Source: Streptomyces rishiriensis
GTDB lineage: Bacteria; Actinomycetota; Actinomycetes; Streptomycetales; Streptomycetaceae
Length of the DNA stretch: 64,000 nucleotides
NCBI RefSeq assembly: GCF_030815485.1
Contig: NZ_JAUSWV010000002.1
Span: 7,564,001 to 7,628,000 of the forward strand
Direction: 5' to 3'
Every line of letters begins with the position of its first letter. Within the stretch, counting starts at the first letter, position 1. The position numbers were made by a program, and so were the translations under genes. Below are positions 32,656-41,268 of the stretch, in pieces. Below the pieces are notes generated by a model. That model was not told the DNA's origin. It was given only the letters and a program-made list of their open reading frames with translations, and did not search any database.

Positions 32656-34128
32656 TCAGAAGTCGGTGGAGAGACCCTCGTGACCGGCGGAGTGCGCGGC
32701 CGGGCGCCTCCCGGGCACGTAGTCGGCCTCGACGGTGCGCGAGGCGTCCAGCCGGGCGGGCCGGTAGTAGTCGCTGCCCTGCCGCCAGTACCAGAGCATC
32801 GGCACCAGTCCGACGGCGAGCCCGCCGATGCCGATGGCGACCGCCGCGGGAGCCAGCTCACCGAGCGACTCCACGAAGATCCAGAACATGAAGACGGCGC
32901 CGAACAGCGGCCACAGCCCGCCGAGGAGGAAGTCGGAAGGGGACTTCAGCAGCGTCTTGCGGTACGCGACGACCGCCGCCAGGCCCGCCAGCCCGTAGTA
33001 GACGGCGATCTGGAGACCGATCGCCGAGATGGCGTCGGCGAGGATGTCGCCCACCGAGCCCAGCGCGTTGGAGGCGACGAACAGGACGAGCGCCACCGCG
33101 CCCACCACCGCGATCGCCACCCAGGGCGTGTTCCAGGTGCGGTGCACCCTGCCCAGCGCGGACGGCATCGTACGGTCCCGGCCCATCGCGAACAGTGAGC
33201 GCGTGACCTGGATCAGGGTCGTCTCCAGGGTGGCGACGGTGGACAGCATCACCGCCACGATCAGCACCTTGCCGCCCCAGCCCGGCCACACCTCCTCGCC
33301 CAGCGCCGCCAGCACGTTCGCGCCGTTGTCCTCGATCCGCTGCGAGCTGAGGACGACGTTCACCGCGATGGTGAAGACCTCGAAGAGGAGAAAGACGATG
33401 CCCACCCCGATCAGCCCCGCCAGCCCCGTCGTACGGCGGCTGTCGCGGGTCTCCTCGCTGAGGTTGCTGGTCACGTCCCAGCCCCAGTAGTAGAACGCGG
33501 CGACCAGCGCGCCCGACGCGAAGCCGGACACCCCGTCGAAATGACTGAATCCGAGCCAGGACCAGTCGAACGGCAGCGAGTTGTCCGTGTGGAGGACGGC
33601 GAGCACCGCGAACACCGCCAGGATCGCCAGCTCGACACCCGACATGATCAGCTGGGCGCGCACGGTGAGCCGGGCCCCGCCCAGAACCACAGCCAGCATC
33701 AGCAGGAACCAGGCGGCGCCGACGACGGTCGACAGCGCGGTGTCGTCGGCGAGGCCCTCGTCGAACAGGGCGAGCGTCATCGCACCGGCCGGCAGGGAGC
33801 CCGCCACCATGAAGATGGTCGCCGAGACCACCAGCGCCCAGCCGCTGATGAAGCCCAGGAAGGGGTGGAGCGTGCGCCCCACCCACGAGTAGCTGGCGCC
33901 CGCGTTGACGTCGATCCGGCTGAGTCGGCTGAAGGCCAGCGCGATGCCCAGCATCGGTATCGCGCAGTACAGCAGCGCCGCCGGTCCGGCCAGGCCCACG
34001 GCGCCGGCCAGGACCGCGGTGGTGGCGGCGATGGAGTAGGCCGGCGCACTGCCGGCGACCGCCATCACCACCGTGTCGAAAGTGCCCAGGACGTTCGCCT
34101 GGAGGCCTCTTCCCGTGCTGTTGCTCAT
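32656..34128 (-). CDS. APC family amino acid / polyamine permease
   Basis: A 490-residue inner-membrane transporter with about twelve hydrophobic helices. The N-terminal signature VLGTFDTVVMAVAGSAPAYSIAATTAVL carries the unwound TM1 GSAPAYS-like motif that binds the amino group of substrates. NAGASYSWVGRTLHPFLGFISGW is the conserved TM3 region. It imports or exchanges amino acids or amines by secondary transport; substrate not predictable. ATG 34128 has GGAAAG upstream. A strong promoter lies about 185 bp upstream on its strand. Confidence 0.88.
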   Translation of the reverse strand: MSNSTGRGLQANVLGTFDTVVMAVAGSAPAYSIAATTAVLAGAVGLAGPAALLYCAIPMLGIALAFSRLSRIDVNAGASYSWVGRTLHPFLGFISGWALVVSATIFMVAGSLPAGAMTLALFDEGLADDTALSTVVGAAWFLLMLAVVLGGARLTVRAQLIMSGVELAILAVFAVLAVLHTDNSLPFDWSWLGFSHFDGVSGFASGALVAAFYYWGWDVTSNLSEETRDSRRTTGLAGLIGVGIVFLLFEVFTIAVNVVLSSQRIEDNGANVLAALGEEVWPGWGGKVLIVAVMLSTVATLETTLIQVTRSLFAMGRDRTMPSALGRVHRTWNTPWVAIAVVGAVALVLFVASNALGSVGDILADAISAIGLQIAVYYGLAGLAAVVAYRKTLLKSPSDFLLGGLWPLFGAVFMFWIFVESLGELAPAAVAIGIGGLAVGLVPMLWYWRQGSDYYRPARLDASRTVEADYVPGRRPAAHSAGHEGLSTDF

Positions 34129-34459
34129 GGTTGCGCTGCTTTCCGTCGTGCACGCCGCCGAAGCGGGGACGGCCCGGCGGCGTATGGGGGGTGAGGGTGA
34201 AGCGCCGCCGCGCGTCGAGAGGGGATGACCTCGCAGGACGTCGGCGGAGAAAGGCGCGGAGAGGACCATCCGAGCACTGCGTCGACGGACGGTCACATTC
34301 AGTGTGCGAGTGACTATAGCCCCAACGATTGAGCTTTCAAGATTGACGGATCGGTAATGTCCGGGCCCGCCCGTGCGGGTGGCATGTGCCGCGATTGGAG
34401 CGGGCCGCACGGGAAACGCGGACGGGGAGACAACAACCCCCGAAGCGGAGGAGGAGCCC
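34129..34459. other. 331-bp divergent intergenic region
   Basis: No gene is seen. It holds the minus-strand promoter at 34313-34340 and the AGGAGGA ribosome site of the DUF5709 gene. The rest shows no clear structure. Confidence 0.6.
34313..34340 (-). promoter_or_regulatory. Sigma-HrdB-type promoter for the APC permease gene
   Basis: Read on the minus strand, TTGAAA and TATAGT are separated by 16 bp, very close to the vegetative consensus. It would give a ~180-nt leader before the permease start. Confidence 0.65.
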
Positions 34460-34921
34460 ATGGGTACGGAGTCCGAGGCGATGGGCGACGACGTCTACCA
34501 GCCCACCGGAACGAACGAGGAACAGGAGGACGCCGCCCCGCTCGACCTCCAGGACGCCATCGACGAACGCACCTACGACGACACCCTGGACGAGGGCTAC
34601 TCCCCGCCGGAGAAGCCGCTCGGAGTGACTAAGTACGGCACCACCGCGGCCGAGCAGCACGACGGCGAAAGCCTCGACCAGCGCCTGGCCCAGGAGATCC
34701 CGGACGTCTCGGAACCCGCCGGGGACGGTGTCGGCGACCTTCCCGGCGGTGAGGGCGAACCCGTCGACTCCGAGGCCGGTGACCGGCGCGCGGGCCGGCT
34801 CGTCGCCCCCGACGAGGGGGCCCACCCCGACGCCACCAAGGAGGAGGTCGCCGAGGACGTGGGCATCGACGGCGGGGCCGCGGGCGCCGAGGAGGCCGCC
34901 GTCCACATCGTCGAGGAGTGA
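34460..34921 (+). CDS. DUF5709 family acidic protein
   Basis: A 153-residue, highly acidic and probably disordered cytosolic protein. It matches the actinobacterial DUF5709 pattern: DVYQPTGTNEEQEDAAPLDLQDAIDERTYDDTLDEGYSPPEKPLG near the N-terminus, SLDQRLAQEIPDV in the middle, and GRLVAPDEGAHPDATKEEVAEDVGIDGG at the end. Function unknown. ATG 34460 has an ideal AGGAGGA upstream; the frame extends 29 codons further without a ribosome site. It converges with the transhydrogenase gene. Confidence 0.85.
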   Translation: MGTESEAMGDDVYQPTGTNEEQEDAAPLDLQDAIDERTYDDTLDEGYSPPEKPLGVTKYGTTAAEQHDGESLDQRLAQEIPDVSEPAGDGVGDLPGGEGEPVDSEAGDRRAGRLVAPDEGAHPDATKEEVAEDVGIDGGAAGAEEAAVHIVEE

Positions 34922-34936
34922 GCGGCCCCGCGCCCC

Positions 34937-36340
34937 TCAGTCGCCGATGCGGTCCAACTGCCGTAGCCGGTTGGTGGCGTCGAGTGCGGCGACCTTGTAC
35001 GACTCCGCCAGCGTCGGGTAGTTGAACACCGCGTCGACCAGGTAGTCGACGGCGCCGCCGCAGCCCATCACCGACTGCCCGATATGGATGAGCTCGGTCG
35101 CCCCGGTGCCGAAGCAGTGCACCCCGAGCAGCGTCCGGTCCCCGGGCGAGACCAGCAGCTTCAGCATGCCGTGGGCGTCACCGATGATCTGCCCGCGGGC
35201 CAGTTCGCGGTAGCGGGCTATGCCCACCTCGAACGGCACGCTGTCCTCGGTGAGCTGGTCCTCCGTCCGCCCCACGAAGCTGATCTCCGGGATCGTGTAG
35301 ATGCCGATCGGCTGGAGGTGGTGCATCTGGCCGACGGGCTCACCGCACGCGTGGTACGCGGCCGCCCGGCCCTGCTCCATCGCCGTCGCGGCGAGCGCCG
35401 GGAAGCCGATGACGTCTCCCACCGCGTAGATGTGCGGGACCGGCGTGCGGTAGTGCTCGTCGACCTCGATCCTGCCGCGCCGGTCCGCCGCCAACCCGGC
35501 CTTGTCCAGGTCCAGTCCGTCGGTCAGGCCCTGCCGGCCGGCCGAGTACATCACCGCGTCCGCGGGGATCTTCTTGCCGCTCTCCAGCACGGTCAGCGCA
35601 CCCCGCGCATGCCGCTCCACCGCCGCGACGGTCTCCCCGAAACGGAAGGTCACCGCCAGGTCGCGCAGGTGGTACTTGAGCGACTCGATGACCTCCACGT
35701 CGCACATGTCGAGCATCCCGGCCCGCTTCTCCACCACCGTGACCCTGCTGCCGAGCGCGGCGAACATGGACGCGTACTCCATGCCGATCACCCCGGCCCC
35801 GACGATCACCATGGACTGCGGAACCCGCTCGATCGTCAGGACGTTGTCGGAGTCGAGGATGGTCCGCCCGTCGAACTCCACACTGTCCGGCCGAGCCGGC
35901 CGCGTCCCGGTGGCGATCACGATGTGCTCGGCGCTGATCAGCCGCTCCTGCCCGGTGATCTCGCGCAGCGCGACGGTATGGGCGTCGACGAACCGGCCGG
36001 TGCCGGCGAACAGGGCGACGTGGTTGCGGGACAGCTGACTGCGGATGACATCGATCTCACGCCCGACCACGTGCTCGGTACGGGCGGTCAGATCGGCGAC
36101 GGTGATGTTCTCCTTGAGGCGGTAGCTCTGTCCGTACAGGTCCCGCTGGGTGAGACCGGTGAGGTACAGCACCGCCTCGCGCAGCGTCTTGGAGGGGATG
36201 GTGCCGGTGTGCAGGGAGACCCCGCCGACCATGTCGGGGCGGTCGACGACGGCGACCCGGCGGCCCAGTTTGGCCGCGGCGATGGCGGCCTTCTGGCCGC
36301 CGGGACCTGATCCGAGGACGAGCATGTCGAAGTCGGGCAT
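34937..36340 (-). CDS. sthA: Soluble pyridine nucleotide transhydrogenase
   Basis: A 467-residue flavoprotein of the pyridine-nucleotide-disulfide oxidoreductase fold. FAD-binding GSGPGGQKAA is at residues 10-19, the NAD(P)-binding GAGVIGMEYAS near 180, and the second FAD motif IYAVGDVIGFPALAATA near 310; the C-terminal dimerisation domain follows. Where disulfide reductases have CxxxxC, it has GTIPSKTLREAV with no cysteine pair, the hallmark of Si-specific transhydrogenases. It balances NADPH and NADH in the cytosol. The start at 36340 gives the normal length; upstream in-frame codons are not family-like. Confidence 0.93.
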   Translation of the reverse strand: MPDFDMLVLGSGPGGQKAAIAAAKLGRRVAVVDRPDMVGGVSLHTGTIPSKTLREAVLYLTGLTQRDLYGQSYRLKENITVADLTARTEHVVGREIDVIRSQLSRNHVALFAGTGRFVDAHTVALREITGQERLISAEHIVIATGTRPARPDSVEFDGRTILDSDNVLTIERVPQSMVIVGAGVIGMEYASMFAALGSRVTVVEKRAGMLDMCDVEVIESLKYHLRDLAVTFRFGETVAAVERHARGALTVLESGKKIPADAVMYSAGRQGLTDGLDLDKAGLAADRRGRIEVDEHYRTPVPHIYAVGDVIGFPALAATAMEQGRAAAYHACGEPVGQMHHLQPIGIYTIPEISFVGRTEDQLTEDSVPFEVGIARYRELARGQIIGDAHGMLKLLVSPGDRTLLGVHCFGTGATELIHIGQSVMGCGGAVDYLVDAVFNYPTLAESYKVAALDATNRLRQLDRIGD

Positions 36341-36423
36341 CCTCGGGAGTCTGGCAGCCGCGGGGCCCACCGCGAAAGGGTGAGCCCCGATTGCCCCGAC
36401 CGCCGGGGCGGCGGCTTCCCGTC

Positions 36424-36630
36424 CTAGGGCAGCAGCTTCTCGATCGCGCTGGGTCCTTCCTCGGCGAGCTTGCGCCGCGCCCACTCGAGACTGCGCGGGG
36501 TGATGTCCCGGCCGGTGGCGAGGACCATGTCCTCCGGCGACACCTCGGTGCCGGTACGCGTGTGGAGCAGTTTGTCCGGAGTGGCGCGGTCCGAAGAGGG
36601 CTGGGCGGCGCCGGGTTCTGACGTCGGCAT
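36424..36630 (-). CDS. Small hypothetical protein
   Basis: A 68-residue soluble protein with a helical C-terminus (ITPRSLEWARRKLAEEGPSAIEKLLP) and a hydrophilic start. ATG 36630 has AGGAG 8 nt upstream, which supports translation. It lies 83 bp before the transhydrogenase start on the same strand, so it may be the first gene of that transcript. No function can be assigned. Confidence 0.7.
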   Translation of the reverse strand: MPTSEPGAAQPSSDRATPDKLLHTRTGTEVSPEDMVLATGRDITPRSLEWARRKLAEEGPSAIEKLLP

Positions 36631-36766
36631 GATGTCTGCTCCTCGCGTCCGAAGGGAGGCTTCGGCCCGGTGCGGTCATCGGGTCCACTAACACCATTCA
36701 TCCTGCGGCCGCACCCTGCAATCCCGATCAGCTCCGGCCCGAGATGCCGGAAAGATCATCCCGGCG

Positions 36767-36772
36767 TCTAAT
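36767..36772 (+). promoter_or_regulatory. Possible -10 box for leaderless MMPL transcript
   Basis: TCTAAT lies 6 nt before the ATG of the MMPL gene, which has no ribosome site. The spacing is that of leaderless actinobacterial promoters; no -35 was found. Confidence 0.35.
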
Positions 36773-36778
36773 GGCTCC

Positions 36779-39022
36779 ATGGCACCCACCACCGCCGGGG
36801 ACCCGCACCGCGGGGGACTGCGCAGGCTCGGCGCCTGGTGCGCCCGTCACTTCCTGATCGTCATCATCGCCTGGCTCGTGGCCGTCGTCGCCCTCCAGGT
36901 GGTCGGCCGCTCCGTCGGCGGAACCTACGAGGACGACTTCCAGCTGCCGGGCGTCCAGTCCACGGACGGCCTGGACGTGCTCAAGGAGCACGATCCGCAG
37001 GCCGGCGGCTACAGCAGCCAGATCGTCCTGCACGACGACCAGTCCGTGAGCTCGCTGAGTTCACCGCTGTCCACGGCCGTCGGCGACCTTCAGAAGCTCC
37101 CCCATGTGCTCACGGCCGTCGACCCGCTCTCCGTGACGTCGTCGAAGGTCGGCCCGGTGTCGAGCGACGGCAGGACCGCGTACGTCACCGTCCGCTTCGA
37201 CGAACAGCCCTCCACCCTCGGCGACGACTATCTGACCGGCGTGGACAAAGCCGTCCAGCCGCTGCGGGCGGCCGGCGCCGACGTCGAGTACGGCGGCTCG
37301 CTCGGCGAGCTGGCCCGGCCCGACGCGGACGACCGGATCAGCGAGCTGATCGGCTTCGCGGTCGCCGTCGTCGTCCTGCTCGTCGGCTTCGGCAGTGTCA
37401 TCGCCGCCGGAATGCCCCTGGTCACCGCCCTGATCAGTGTGGTCGGCGGACTCGCCTGCCTTGGGCTGCTGGCCGCCGCCTTCACCTTCGCGACCGTCTC
37501 GCCGACCCTCGCCACCATGATCGGACTGGGCGTCGGCATCGACTACGCCCTCTTCCTGATCACCCGGCACCGCCAGAACCTGATGGACGGCGCCGATCCG
37601 GCCGAGGCCGCCGGACACGCCAACGCCACCAGCGGCCGCGCCGTGCTCGTCTCCGGCACCACGGTGATCATCGCGCTCTTCGGCCTGTACGCGTCCGGCG
37701 TGTCCTTCATCGGCAAACTCGGGCTCGCCGCCGCGGTCACCGTCGTCTCCGCCGTCGTCGGCGCCCTCACCCTCGTGCCGGCCCTCCTCGGGCTCTTCGG
37801 CAGACACGTCGACCGCTACCACGTCCGCAAGCCGGTCGCCGAGACCGACGCCGAACCGGGCGCCGTCCCGCACGGCACCTGGCACCGCTACGCCAAGCGC
37901 GTCGAGCGCAGGCCCTGGGAGTACCTCGGCGCCGGTGTGGCCGTCATCGCGATCCTGGCGATCCCGGTCTTCTCCCTCCAGCTCGGCCACATCGGCGACG
38001 GCGCCGACCCCACTTCCTTCACCGACCGGCGGGCCTACGACCTGATGACCGATGCCTTCGGGCCCGGCTCCAACGGCCCCCTCACCGTCGTCATCGACCA
38101 GACGGCCGTCCCGTCCGACAAGCGCTCGGACCTCTCCGCCCAGGCGCAGAAGACGCTGGGCGCGGTGCCCGGCGCGGCCACGGTCACCCCGCTGACGGCC
38201 ACCGGCGACGGAGACGTGCTGCTCGGGACCGTCTACTCGGAGCAGTCCCCGCAGAACGCGGGCACCACCGGTCTGACGAACCGTCTCGTCGACGACACCC
38301 TCCCCGACGCGGTCTCCGGCTACGACGCGAAGGGCTACGTCACCGGCACCACGGCCGCCCAGGTCGACTTCCGTGACCTCGTCGCCGCCCGGCTGCCTCT
38401 GATCATCGGCGTGGTCGTCGCCCTCGCCTTCCTGATCATCCTCGCCGTGTTCCGCGGCCTCCTGGTCGCGGTCAAGGCCGCCGTGCTCAACGTCCTGTCG
38501 ATCACCGCCTCGTACGGCGTCGTCGTCGCCGTCTTCCAGTGGGGCTGGGGCGGACCCGCCCTGGGCGTCCACGGCAAGGTGCCCATCGAGAGCTATGTGC
38601 CGATGATGATGTTCGCGATCATCTTCGGCCTCAGCATGGACTACGAGATCTTCCTGCTGTCCCGGGTGCACGAGGCCTGGCTGCGCACCGGAGACGCCAA
38701 GGAGGCGGTCGCCCACGCCCTGGAGATCACCGCCCGGGTCATCACCTGCGCGGCCCTGATCATGGTGAGCGTGTTCGCGGCGTTCATCGTCAGTGACAAC
38801 ATCGTCGTCAAGATGCTCGGCCTCGGTCTCGCCGTCAGCGTGCTGATCGACGCCACCGTGGTGCGGCTGCTCATGGTGCCCGCCGTCATGACCCTGCTGG
38901 GGGCGCGCGCCTGGTGGACCCCGCACTGGCTGGACCGGATCCTGCCGCACATCGACGCCGAGGGCGACGCCGAGACCCTCAGCGGTCCGCCGGACCCACC
39001 GGCGCGAGAACGAGCATCGTGA
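36779..39022 (+). CDS. MMPL/RND-family transporter
   Basis: A 747-residue inner-membrane protein with two repeats of the MMPL fold: one N-terminal helix, an extracellular porter domain (~40-180), five helices (~190-330), a second porter domain (~400-540) and five more helices (~545-720). Signature helices are GLGVGIDYALFLITRHRQNL and GLSMDYEIFLLSRVHEAW, whose buried Asp-Tyr pairs carry the proton. Such proteins export lipids or lipophilic small molecules by proton exchange. The end overlaps the convergent phosphatase gene by 44 bp. Substrate not inferable. Confidence 0.9.
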   Translation: MAPTTAGDPHRGGLRRLGAWCARHFLIVIIAWLVAVVALQVVGRSVGGTYEDDFQLPGVQSTDGLDVLKEHDPQAGGYSSQIVLHDDQSVSSLSSPLSTAVGDLQKLPHVLTAVDPLSVTSSKVGPVSSDGRTAYVTVRFDEQPSTLGDDYLTGVDKAVQPLRAAGADVEYGGSLGELARPDADDRISELIGFAVAVVVLLVGFGSVIAAGMPLVTALISVVGGLACLGLLAAAFTFATVSPTLATMIGLGVGIDYALFLITRHRQNLMDGADPAEAAGHANATSGRAVLVSGTTVIIALFGLYASGVSFIGKLGLAAAVTVVSAVVGALTLVPALLGLFGRHVDRYHVRKPVAETDAEPGAVPHGTWHRYAKRVERRPWEYLGAGVAVIAILAIPVFSLQLGHIGDGADPTSFTDRRAYDLMTDAFGPGSNGPLTVVIDQTAVPSDKRSDLSAQAQKTLGAVPGAATVTPLTATGDGDVLLGTVYSEQSPQNAGTTGLTNRLVDDTLPDAVSGYDAKGYVTGTTAAQVDFRDLVAARLPLIIGVVVALAFLIILAVFRGLLVAVKAAVLNVLSITASYGVVVAVFQWGWGGPALGVHGKVPIESYVPMMMFAIIFGLSMDYEIFLLSRVHEAWLRTGDAKEAVAHALEITARVITCAALIMVSVFAAFIVSDNIVVKMLGLGLAVSVLIDATVVRLLMVPAVMTLLGARAWWTPHWLDRILPHIDAEGDAETLSGPPDPPARERAS

Positions 39023-40079
39023 CGTCGTCACGGACGTCGGGGCAGTGGCGCAGGACGTCCCTCCACACCCGCTCGGCCGCCGTCGCCGGGTCCGCGCCGG
39101 CCGCGAGCCCGGGCAGGCGGTCCAGCAGGGGGTAGAAGACCCCGGCGGCGTCCCTGGCCTCCGAGACGCCGTCGGAGGCCAGGAAGAGGCGGTCACCGGG
39201 ACGCAGCGGCAGCACCCGGGCGGTGAGCGGGGCGCCCTCCGGGAGACCGAGCCCCAGGGGCGTCCACGGGACGACGTCCAGTTCGGTGGCCGTGTCCCCG
39301 CGCAGCAGCACGGGCGGGGGATGCCCGCAGACGACCACGCTCACCGCGTCCGCGTCCGGCGTGAACTCCAGCAGGACCGCCGTCGCGAACAGCTCGGCGT
39401 GCCTGACCCGGGCCGAGTCCACCGTCAGCCGCCGGTCCAGCCGGGCGGCGACCCGGCCCAGATCCGGCTGGTCCAGCACCGCCTCCCGGAACGCCCCCAG
39501 CAGCGACGCCACCGTCGCGACCGCCGCCAGCCCGTGCCCCTGGACGTCGCCCAGCACCGCCCGCACCCCGTGGTCGCTCGTCCGGACGTCGAAGAAGTCA
39601 CCGCCGACGAGCGTCCCGCGCTGCGCCGCGCGGTACAGGCCCGCGCAGCGCAGGGGACCCACCCGCTCGGGGACCGGCGGCACGACGGCGTTCTGCGCGG
39701 CCTCGGCGGTCGTGCGCTCGGTGTCCAGCTGGGCGTCCCGGCGGCGTCGGACGAACGCCACGAACACGCTCAGCACCGCGACGAAACACACCGTCAGCAC
39801 ATCGGTCTGCCCGGGCCGGTCGAGCTGGAACGCGGGCAGGTTCAGTATCACCACCACGGCCGCACCGAGCAGCGCGGTCGTCGCCGGACCGTACGACAGC
39901 ACCGCGAGCGGCGGGATCGCGCCCAGCACGAACCCGATGTCCAGCGGCTCGGGACTGGTCAGGGTCGCGACGCAGACGCCCGCGATCAGCAGGAGCGGCA
40001 GCGCCCGTACCCAGCGCGGCGGCGGTGCGCCGCGCAGCCAGCCCCGCCGGTCCCCGTCCAGTCCTCCCACGAACCCCAC
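38979..40079 (-). CDS. Membrane SpoIIE/PP2C-type phosphatase
   Basis: A 366-residue protein. About four hydrophobic helices (residues ~20-110: RWVRALPLLLIAGVCVATL, DIGFVLGAIPPLAVLSY, TALLGAAVVVILNLPAF, VLTVCFVAVLSVFVAFV) anchor a cytosolic SpoIIE domain (~140-366) with GTLVGGDFFDVRTSD, AVLGDVQGHGLAAVATVASLLGAFRE, and GDRLFLASDGVSEARDAAGVFY. It would dephosphorylate an anti-anti-sigma protein in response to a membrane signal. Start is probably GTG 40079 or 40070, near GGAG; the frame continues to 40202. The overlap with the MMPL 3' end is convergent. Confidence 0.85.
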   Translation of the reverse strand: MGFVGGLDGDRRGWLRGAPPPRWVRALPLLLIAGVCVATLTSPEPLDIGFVLGAIPPLAVLSYGPATTALLGAAVVVILNLPAFQLDRPGQTDVLTVCFVAVLSVFVAFVRRRRDAQLDTERTTAEAAQNAVVPPVPERVGPLRCAGLYRAAQRGTLVGGDFFDVRTSDHGVRAVLGDVQGHGLAAVATVASLLGAFREAVLDQPDLGRVAARLDRRLTVDSARVRHAELFATAVLLEFTPDADAVSVVVCGHPPPVLLRGDTATELDVVPWTPLGLGLPEGAPLTARVLPLRPGDRLFLASDGVSEARDAAGVFYPLLDRLPGLAAGADPATAAERVWRDVLRHCPDVRDDVTMLVLAPVGPADR

Positions 40080-40189
40080 GCTCCACCGTGGGCGGGGCGG
40101 GCGCACGCCGAAAACCGGTGGACGCGACCGAGGAGGCCCCCCTACCGTGAGAGCGCACGCCTGGACACCCACGGAAGGAGGCGAGCGCC

Positions 40190-40246
40190 ATGCGAACCGC
40201 ATTCACCCCGCGCTCCCACTCCGTGACCCCCGCGTGCCGCGTCTGA
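40190..40246 (+). CDS. 18-residue leader peptide ORF
   Basis: ATG 40190 preceded by GGAAGGAGG at 8 nt opens an 18-codon ORF (MRTAFTPRSHSVTPACRV) ending 54 bp before the acetyltransferase start. A ribosome site this good on so short an ORF suggests it is translated. Streptomyces leaders of similar size control downstream genes by attenuation, often with Cys or Arg codons near the end; here ACRV precedes the stop. No clear hairpin pair was found. Confidence 0.5.
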   Translation: MRTAFTPRSHSVTPACRV

Positions 40247-40300
40247 CCCTCGTCCGACGCCCCGGGAGCGCACCACGCCGTACGCGACCCGGAGGAATCC

Positions 40301-41188
40301 GTGACCGATCTGGTCATCCGCGCTCTCGACGAGAGCGACGCCCATCTGTTCGATGCCCTGCCCGACCCGCTGCACGCCGCCGACGCCTTCGGCAGGATCA
40401 CCTACCGGCCCGACTGGAAGCGCGTCGCCCTGCGCGACGGCCGGGTGGTCGCCCGTGCCGTCTGGTGGGGCGGACCCGAGGACAGCGAACCGCTCGTGGT
40501 GGAGTGGTTCGACTTCGCCGACGGCGAGGAGGAGGCCGCGGCCGAACTCCTGCGCACCGCCCCCTGGCAGGTCGGCCTGGAACTCGTCATGCCCGGCGGC
40601 TGGCGCGACGACCCCGCCATGCGGGCCGCCGCCGAGGCCCGGTACGCCGCCGCCCGCGCGGCCGGCCACACCCCGCTGGTGGAACGCTTCGTGTACCGGT
40701 GGACCCCGGAGTGCGGGCTGCCCGACCGTCCCGGCCGGCTGCGGTTCGCCCCCGAACCGGACGACGCGGTGTTCTTCGACGCCCTGCGCCGCATCCACTC
40801 CGTCACCCTTGACGCCCACGCCCGCAAGGCCATCGAGCAGGGAGGCCTCGACCAGGCCGCCCAGGAGGAGATCGACTTCTTCCGCTGGTGTCCCTCCCCG
40901 CGTGAGTGGTGGCAGGTCGCCCGCACCCCGCAGGGCGAGCTGGCCGGCATCCACATCCCGGCCCACAACCCGTCAGGACCCTGCGTGGGCTTCATCGGCG
41001 TGCTGCCGGACCACCGGGGTCACGGATACGCCTACGACCTCCTCGCCGAGTGCACCCACCATCTCGTCGAGCAGGGCGCCGAGTTCATCGCCGCGGCCAC
41101 CGACCAGGGGAACGTCCCCATGGCGGCGCACTTCGCGAAGGCCGGCTATCCGATCGTGCGGGAACGGGTGAACTTCGAGCTGGACTGA
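40301..41188 (+). CDS. GNAT family acetyltransferase
   Basis: A 295-residue protein with a C-terminal GNAT domain. FIGVLPDHRGHGYAYDLLAECTHHLVEQGAEFI contains the acetyl-CoA pyrophosphate loop (RGHGYA), and NVPMAAHFAKAGYPIVRERVNFEL is the usual final strand. The N-terminal ~150 residues look like a second, degenerate GNAT-type half. It would acetylate an amine on a small molecule or protein in the cytosol. Start GTG 40301 has GGAGG 5 nt upstream. A leader ORF precedes it. Confidence 0.85.
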   Translation: MTDLVIRALDESDAHLFDALPDPLHAADAFGRITYRPDWKRVALRDGRVVARAVWWGGPEDSEPLVVEWFDFADGEEEAAAELLRTAPWQVGLELVMPGGWRDDPAMRAAAEARYAAARAAGHTPLVERFVYRWTPECGLPDRPGRLRFAPEPDDAVFFDALRRIHSVTLDAHARKAIEQGGLDQAAQEEIDFFRWCPSPREWWQVARTPQGELAGIHIPAHNPSGPCVGFIGVLPDHRGHGYAYDLLAECTHHLVEQGAEFIAAATDQGNVPMAAHFAKAGYPIVRERVNFELD

Positions 41189-41268
41189 CGGCCGACCGAG
41201 CCCGCGGGACGGGACCTGCCCGGTCCCGTCCCGCGGGCGCCGAGGCGGGGGTGTCAGCGGCGGGGGTG

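Noticed and set aside
34937..36340. Dihydrolipoamide dehydrogenase or mycothione reductase
   Set aside because: The redox cysteine pair is replaced by GTIPSK, which is the transhydrogenase form.
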